Assembly: GCA_043729515.1 (NCBI GenBank)
Contig: JAYTLK010000150.1
Coordinates: forward strand, 1-38,096
Direction of reading: 5' to 3'
DNA: 38,096 bases
Source: JANXSS01 sp043729515
Lineage (GTDB): Bacteria > Pseudomonadota > Gammaproteobacteria > Burkholderiales > Burkholderiaceae_D
In this document: positions 33,955-38,096 of the stretch, piece by piece
Numbering within the stretch: position 1 is the stretch's first letter
Layout: each line of letters starts with the position of its first letter
Made by a program: the position numbers and the translations under genes
Notes under the pieces: generated by a model
The model's input: the letters and a program-made list of their open reading frames with translations, nothing else
Told to the model about the DNA's origin: nothing
Databases searched by the model: none

Positions 33955-35256
33955 ATGAATCTGCATATCAGCAATGGGCACCTGGTCGATCCGGCCAACG
34001 GCATCGATGCGCCGCATGATCTCTACATCAGCAATGGCGTGGTGGCCGGTGTCGGCGCGCAGCCAGCGGGTTTTGTCGCCGACCGCATCATCGACGCCGC
34101 AGGCCTGGTGGTCGCGCCCGGGCTGGTGGACCTGAGCGTGCGGCTGCGCGAACCCGGTTACGAATACAAGGCCACGCTCGAATCCGAGATGCAGGCGGCA
34201 CTGCAGGGCGGCGTGACGAGCCTGGTGTGCCCGCCCGACACCGAACCGGTGCTCGATGAACCGGGCCTGGTCGAGATGCTGAAATACCGCGCCGAAAAGC
34301 TGAATCAGGCGCACGTCTATCCGTTGGGGGCGCTGACCGTCGGCCTGAAGGGCCGGGCGCTGACAGAGATGGCCGAGCTGACCGAGGCCGGCTGCATCGG
34401 TTTCTCGCAAGCCGACATGCCGATCGTCGACACCACCGTTCTGCTGCGGGCATTGCAATATGCGCAGACCTTCGGCTACACGGTATGGCTGCGACCGCAG
34501 GATCCGCACCTGGGCGCCGGCGGCATCGCCCACAGCGGCCCGATGGCTTCGCGCCTGGGCTTGTCCGGCGTGCCGGTGATGGCCGAGACGATTGCCCTGC
34601 ACACCATCTTCGAACTGATGCGCGCTACCGGCGCGCGCGTGCACCTGTGCCGGATTTCCTCGGCGGCCGGCCTGGAGCTGGTGCGGGCGGCGAAAAAAGA
34701 AAAGCTGCCGGTCACCTGCGACGTCGGCGCCCATCACGTCCACCTGACCGACATGGACATCGGCTTCTTCGATGCAAATGCCCGCCTGGCGCCGCCGCTG
34801 CGTGCCCAGCGCGACCGTGATGCGATCCGCGCGGCCCTGGCCGACGGCACTGTCGACGCCATCTGCTCCGACCATACGCCGGTCGACGATGATGAAAAAT
34901 TGCTCCCTTTCGGCGAAGCCTCGCCGGGCGCGACCGGCCTTGAACTGCTGCTATCGCTGGCGCTGAAGTGGGCGCATGAGACGCGTCCGACCGGGGGCGC
35001 GGGCATCGCGCGCAGCGTCATCGCCAGCGCAGTGGCCAAGGTCACGATCGATCCGGCGCAGGTGCTCGGCTTGCCCTGCGGCCGCCTTGACGTCGGACGT
35101 GTTGCCGACGTCTGTCTGTTCGACCCCGACACCCGCTGGCTGGTCAATGCGGCCGCGCTGGCCAGTCAGGGCAAGCACACGCCGTTTCTCGGTTACGAGC
35201 TGGTCGGGCAGGTACGCATGACGCTGGTGGCGGGGCATCCTGCCTATCAGCGCTAG
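33955..35256 (+). CDS. pyrC': Dihydroorotase-like protein lacking the metal HxH (PyrC'-type ATCase partner)
   Basis: A 433-residue amidohydrolase-fold protein that aligns with type I dihydroorotase. Where active enzymes have the zinc-binding HxH (PGxVDxHxHxR), this one reads PGLVDLSVRLREPG, with Ser61 and Arg63. The MPNT substrate segment is CPPDTEP. The later CDVGAHHVHLTDMDI and CSDHTP (Asp306) are kept. This pattern matches the inactive PyrC' of Pseudomonas, which holds PyrB in an active dodecamer. Its position directly after pyrB supports that structural role. A catalytic dihydroorotase should be encoded elsewhere in the genome. The inference of inactivity rests on the missing ligands. Confidence 0.9.
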   Translation: MNLHISNGHLVDPANGIDAPHDLYISNGVVAGVGAQPAGFVADRIIDAAGLVVAPGLVDLSVRLREPGYEYKATLESEMQAALQGGVTSLVCPPDTEPVLDEPGLVEMLKYRAEKLNQAHVYPLGALTVGLKGRALTEMAELTEAGCIGFSQADMPIVDTTVLLRALQYAQTFGYTVWLRPQDPHLGAGGIAHSGPMASRLGLSGVPVMAETIALHTIFELMRATGARVHLCRISSAAGLELVRAAKKEKLPVTCDVGAHHVHLTDMDIGFFDANARLAPPLRAQRDRDAIRAALADGTVDAICSDHTPVDDDEKLLPFGEASPGATGLELLLSLALKWAHETRPTGGAGIARSVIASAVAKVTIDPAQVLGLPCGRLDVGRVADVCLFDPDTRWLVNAAALASQGKHTPFLGYELVGQVRMTLVAGHPAYQR

Positions 35257-35277
35257 CATCGACCGGATGTGCGCGGC

Positions 35278-36087
35278 ATGATCGCCTGGACCTTGCTGCG
35301 TGTGGCCCTGCATGTATTGTCGGGGTTGTTCATTTGCATCGTGGTGTTCCCGCGGGTCGACGATGCGGGCCGGCAGGCGCATATCCAGCGCTGGTCGGCG
35401 GCATTGCTGCGCCTGTTTCGCGTTGACCTGGAAGTGCTGCGCGTGGAAGCGGACGGGCGGCAGATGCCAGTGTCCGGTGTACCGGCCGCTGCGGCAATGC
35501 TGGAGGCACGCAGCATCATCGTCGCCAATCACGTCTCCTGGCTCGACATCTTCGTCATCAACAGCATGCAGCCCTGCCGCTTCGTGGCGAAATCCGACAT
35601 CCGCGACTGGCCGCTGCTGGGCACCCTGTGCATTCGCGCCAACACCATCTTCATCGCCCGCGGCAAACCGCGCGACGTGCGCAAGACCTTCCGCAACCTG
35701 GTCGCCAGCGTCGAAGCCGGCGAGCGCGTGGCGTTTTTCCCCGAAGGCACGACTGCTGCGCAAGGCACGCTGCTGCCGTTCCACGCCAATCTGTTCGAAG
35801 CGGCAATCGATGCCGGCGTGCCGGTGCAGCCGCTGACATTGCGCTACCTCGATGCAGAAGAAAGGCTCGATTCGGCGGTCGACTATATCGGCGACACGAC
35901 TTTTTTGGAAAGCATGCTGGTGATCCTGCGGGCAAAACCGGTGCGGGCGCAGATCCTGCTGCTGCCGACACTATCGAGCGAAGGCGCGCACCGGCGGGTG
36001 CTGGCTGCGGCCGCGCATGCGCGGATCGGCGCGGCGCTCGGCTATGGAGATGTCGGCGCCGAAGCGCGTGAACGGGCCGGCGCTTGA
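35278..36087 (+). CDS. plsC: 1-acyl-sn-glycerol-3-phosphate acyltransferase
   Basis: About 269 residues with an N-terminal membrane segment (IAWTLLRVALHVLSGLFICIVVF). The acyltransferase motif NHVSWLD supplies His85 and Asp90. FPEGTTAAQG (from about residue 154) binds the phosphate of the acceptor, and VPVQPLTLRY follows. It transfers an acyl chain to lysophosphatidic acid in phospholipid synthesis at the inner membrane; some relatives instead modify ornithine lipids. ATG 35278 is preferred; GTG 35269 in frame would add three residues. The last 46 bases overlap the convergent apaH gene. Confidence 0.88.
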   Translation: MIAWTLLRVALHVLSGLFICIVVFPRVDDAGRQAHIQRWSAALLRLFRVDLEVLRVEADGRQMPVSGVPAAAAMLEARSIIVANHVSWLDIFVINSMQPCRFVAKSDIRDWPLLGTLCIRANTIFIARGKPRDVRKTFRNLVASVEAGERVAFFPEGTTAAQGTLLPFHANLFEAAIDAGVPVQPLTLRYLDAEERLDSAVDYIGDTTFLESMLVILRAKPVRAQILLLPTLSSEGAHRRVLAAAAHARIGAALGYGDVGAEARERAGA

Positions 36088-36938
36088 ACCTGCGGGCAAT
36101 CCACCTGAAACAGCGCATGGTCTTCGATGCGCACGGCAGTCAGCTTGCCGCCCCACAGGCAACCGGTGTCGATGCCGATGACCTTGGCGTGCATCTGTAG
36201 ACCAAGCGCCGACCAATGGCCGTAGATGATCGTGGCATCGGTACTGCGCCGCCCCGGTGCTGAAAACCAGGGAAACAGGCCGGCGGCCTCTGGTCCATCC
36301 GGCACTTCCCCCAACTGCATGACGCCATCGGCATCGCACCAGCGCAGGCGGGTCAGGGCGTTGACGATGCAGCGCAGGCGATCGTGACCGCGCAGATCAT
36401 CATCCCACCGGGCAGGCTGGTTGCCGTACATGTGGCGCAGGAAGTCCAGCCAGTCCGGCCCCTGCAAGGCAGCCTCGACTTCGCCGGCAAGCGCCAGGGC
36501 TGCTGCGGCAGTCCACTGCGGCAGCAGCCCGGCATGCACCACCAGATGCGGTCCGCTCGGTGCATCGAGCATCAGCGCCAGCGGTTGATGACGCAGCCAG
36601 TGCAGCAAGTCATCGCGGTCAGGTGCGGCCAGCAGTGCGTCGAAGGTGTCGCCACGGCCGGGCTTGCGGATGCCGTTGGCCGCGGCCAGCAGGTGCAGGT
36701 CATGGTTGCCGAGCACGCAGCGCGCCCGGTCGCCCAGGCTCCTGAGCAGGCGCAAGGTTTCGAGCGATTGCGGACCGCGATTGACCAGGTCGCCCACGAA
36801 CACGTAATGCGGGTCGGCGCCGGCCGTCCCGGAACATGCGGCGGCGGCAGTCGGCGCAGGCGCCCGGTCGATCTTGTCGAGCAAGGCGCACAGGCGTTCG
36901 TGGCAACCCTGGAGGTCGCCGATTACATAAGTAGGCAT
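36042..36938 (-). CDS. apaH: Symmetrical bis(5'-nucleosyl)-tetraphosphatase
   Basis: A 298-residue metallophosphoesterase that cleaves Ap4A into two ADP. It starts MPTYVIGDLQGCHERL with metal ligands Asp8 and His13 shifted as in ApaH (GDLQGC). VGDLVNRGPQSLETL, VLGNHDLHLLAAA and VVHAGLLPQWT carry the remaining metal and phosphate residues. IGIDTGCLWGGKLTAVRIED is the family's C-terminal signature. An insert of about 15 residues (PAPTAAAACSGTAGA) lies near residue 35. The C-terminal tail (APARSRASAPTSP) is encoded by DNA shared with plsC and is probably not essential. Confidence 0.95.
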   Translation of the reverse strand: MPTYVIGDLQGCHERLCALLDKIDRAPAPTAAAACSGTAGADPHYVFVGDLVNRGPQSLETLRLLRSLGDRARCVLGNHDLHLLAAANGIRKPGRGDTFDALLAAPDRDDLLHWLRHQPLALMLDAPSGPHLVVHAGLLPQWTAAAALALAGEVEAALQGPDWLDFLRHMYGNQPARWDDDLRGHDRLRCIVNALTRLRWCDADGVMQLGEVPDGPEAAGLFPWFSAPGRRSTDATIIYGHWSALGLQMHAKVIGIDTGCLWGGKLTAVRIEDHALFQVDCPQVQAPARSRASAPTSP

Positions 36939-37089
36939 GGGTTACGGGCGTGCAAGTCGTGTGGTTGTGTTTTGCAGTTACGTCGTATCGGTAGGCGAGA
37001 TGGCTGCGCCGTGCAAACAGGTTGTGCAGACACCGGGGTAAAAAGCGCCGAGTACCTCGCAACAATGGCGTCGACGCCGGTGAAGTCCG

Positions 37090-37101
37090 GTAAAATTTTA
37101 C
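37090..37101. promoter_or_regulatory. Perfect AT-rich palindrome, candidate operator
   Basis: GTAAAATTTTAC is a 12-bp perfect inverted repeat in the divergent apaH/rfbB region. It stands out from the GC-rich surroundings. It could be a regulator site or part of an apaH promoter; no regulator is assigned. Confidence 0.4.
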
Positions 37102-37230
37102 GCTGCGTTCGGGCAATTGTGTATGGCCGCGATGCCGATGGGCTTCTGCCAGGTTGCGCAATACGGGCTCCGGCCGGGCAAACAGGCATGAATGCCACGT
37201 TTAATTACAAATTCATAACATGTCTGCAGG

Positions 37231-37236
37231 TAGAAT
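37231..37236 (+). promoter_or_regulatory. Possible -10 box for rfbB
   Basis: TAGAAT follows an AT-rich stretch and lies 104 bases before the rfbB ATG. The surrounding GGTAGAATCC resembles the TAGAAT contexts before mpl and the tonB-like gene. No good -35 box is at the right distance. Confidence 0.35.
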
Positions 37237-37263
37237 CCAGGCTGACTGAGGCGTACGGCAATC

Positions 37264-37305
37264 GGTCAGCCCGATCAGCCCGGTCAGCCCGGTCAGCCCG
37301 ATCAG
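37264..37305 (+). repeat. 9-bp tandem repeat in the rfbB leader
   Basis: GGTCAGCCC, GATCAGCCC, GGTCAGCCC and GGTCAGCCC follow head to tail, and GATCAG begins a fifth copy. An upstream GGCTGAC (37240-37246) is complementary to the GTCAGCC in three of the copies, so alternative hairpins can form. Confidence 0.85.
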
Positions 37306-37340
37306 GATACTGGCATTACTCAAGGCAAAAGGCGGAACTC

Positions 37341-38096
37341 ATGATTTTAGTGACAGGCGGGGCCGGTTTCATCGGCTCCAATTTCATACTGGACTGGCTG
37401 GCGCAATCGGACGAACCGGTATTGAACGTCGATTGCCTGACCTATGCCGGCAATCCCGGCAATCTGGCCGCCTTGGAGGGCGATGCGCGGCATGTGTTCG
37501 TCAAGGCCGACATCTGCGACGGCGCTGCCATGTCGCAATTGCTGAGCCACCACCAGCCGCGCGCCATCGTGCATTTTGCGGCCGAAAGCCATGTCGATCG
37601 CTCGATCCACGGCCCGGCCGCCTTCATCACCACCAACATCAACGGTACCTTCAGCCTGCTCGAAGCGGCCCGTGCGCACTGGGGGGCACTGGCGCCGGAG
37701 GCCAAGGCGGCATTTCGCTTCCTGCATGTCTCCACCGATGAAGTGTATGGCACCCTGGCGCCGGACGAAGCGCCGTTCGCCGAGACCAGACAATATGCGC
37801 CGAACAGCCCCTATTCCGCATCCAAGGCGGCAGCGGATCATCTGGTGCGGGCCTACCATCACACCTACGGCATGCCGACGCTGACAACCAATTGCTCCAA
37901 CAATTACGGCCCGTATCATTTTCCGGAGAAGCTGATTCCGCTCATGATCGTCAATGCGCTCGCTGGCAAGCCATTGCCGGTGTATGGCGATGGCCAGCAG
38001 ATCCGCGACTGGCTGTATGTCGGCGACCATTGCGCTGCCATCCGGACGGTCCTGGCTGGCGGTGCAGTGGGCGAAACCTATAACATCGGTGGCTGG
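37341..38096 (+). CDS. rfbB: dTDP-glucose 4,6-dehydratase, 3' end beyond window
   Basis: The first 252 residues of RmlB/RfbB, cut by the window end; the full protein is usually about 350 residues. The NAD-binding Rossmann motif is TGGAGFIGSNF (5-15). FAAESHVDRSIHGP follows. The catalytic Thr132-Asp133-Glu134 is in HVSTDEVYG, and Tyr158/Lys162 form the YxxxK in PYSASKAAADHL. NCSNNYGPYHFPEKLIPLMI and GDGQQIRDWLYVGDHC are typical. It converts dTDP-glucose to dTDP-4-keto-6-deoxyglucose, the entry to dTDP-rhamnose for surface polysaccharides. AGGCGG at 37330-37335 precedes the ATG. The other rml genes probably follow outside the window. Confidence 0.95.
   Translation, partial: MILVTGGAGFIGSNFILDWLAQSDEPVLNVDCLTYAGNPGNLAALEGDARHVFVKADICDGAAMSQLLSHHQPRAIVHFAAESHVDRSIHGPAAFITTNINGTFSLLEAARAHWGALAPEAKAAFRFLHVSTDEVYGTLAPDEAPFAETRQYAPNSPYSASKAAADHLVRAYHHTYGMPTLTTNCSNNYGPYHFPEKLIPLMIVNALAGKPLPVYGDGQQIRDWLYVGDHCAAIRTVLAGGAVGETYNIGGW

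Larger units (their letters stand above)
36939..37340. other. Divergent intergenic region between apaH and rfbB
   Basis: There is no supported gene in these 402 bases. The right half is locally AT-rich (37195-37236). It contains a perfect 12-bp palindrome (37090-37101), a possible -10 box (37231-37236) and a 9-bp tandem repeat (37264-37305) just before rfbB. Promoters for both flanking genes must lie here. Confidence 0.65.

Noticed and set aside
1..38096. tRNA, rRNA, insertion sequences, prophage or genomic island borders
   Set aside because: No cloverleaf-like sequence, transposase, integrase or long inverted repeat was recognised. Gene content looks like core chromosome throughout.

Overview
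The window is high-GC chromosomal DNA with densely packed housekeeping genes. Gene content and order (accBC-prmA with a zinc-ribbon/DUF3426 gene, a divergent thiD beside a rubredoxin, pilGHIJ-chpA, pyrR-pyrB-pyrC', and a lysine/alanine-rich histone H1-like protein) point to a betaproteobacterium of the order Burkholderiales. Oxalobacteraceae (Herbaspirillum/Herminiimonas relatives) is my best guess. This is inferred from gene families; no database search was possible. I see no rRNA, tRNA, CRISPR array, insertion sequence, phage gene or attachment site.

Layout. 1-92 is the tail of an unidentified gene. 93-617 is non-coding, with terminator-like hairpins and a long perfect-arm hairpin ahead of the histone-like gene (618-1274), which has its own strong terminator. 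A YggT membrane protein follows (1400-1942). From 9240 down to 2079 lies a minus-strand group: a hypothetical protein, a TlpA-type thioredoxin, aroQ, accB, accC, prmA, a zinc-ribbon/DUF3426 membrane protein and a PfkB-family kinase. From accB to the kinase the genes are 2-31 bases apart, which suggests one operon. On the plus strand, mpl and yqiA (9317-11445) recycle peptidoglycan and encode a small hydrolase. An RNB-family exoribonuclease follows, with an in-frame TAA at codon 32. tonB-like, aroE and mtgA (13859-16388) overlap stop-to-start. hemL and thiD lie on the minus strand, and a rubredoxin diverges from thiD.

19276-29549 is a Chp chemosensory cluster: two CheY-like regulators (PilG, PilH), a CheW-like coupler (PilI), a transmembrane receptor (PilJ) and a 2127-residue CheA-type hybrid kinase (ChpA/PilL). 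In relatives these proteins control type IV pilus extension and retraction, twitching and surface sensing. No CheR- or CheB-type adaptation gene is present. A photolyase gene converges on chpA. Then yqgE, ruvX, pyrR, pyrB and pyrC' run as one plus-strand unit, followed by plsC, which overlaps the convergent apaH. The window ends inside rfbB (rmlB), the start of a dTDP-sugar locus, whose leader carries a 9-bp tandem repeat.

I did not find a clearly new multi-gene system. The points most worth checking are the early stop codon in the RNB gene, the dihydroorotase homologue without its metal-binding HxH, the ThiD homologue without the usual GTGC active-site loop, the Chp cluster without adaptation enzymes, and two structured leaders (histone-like gene and rfbB).
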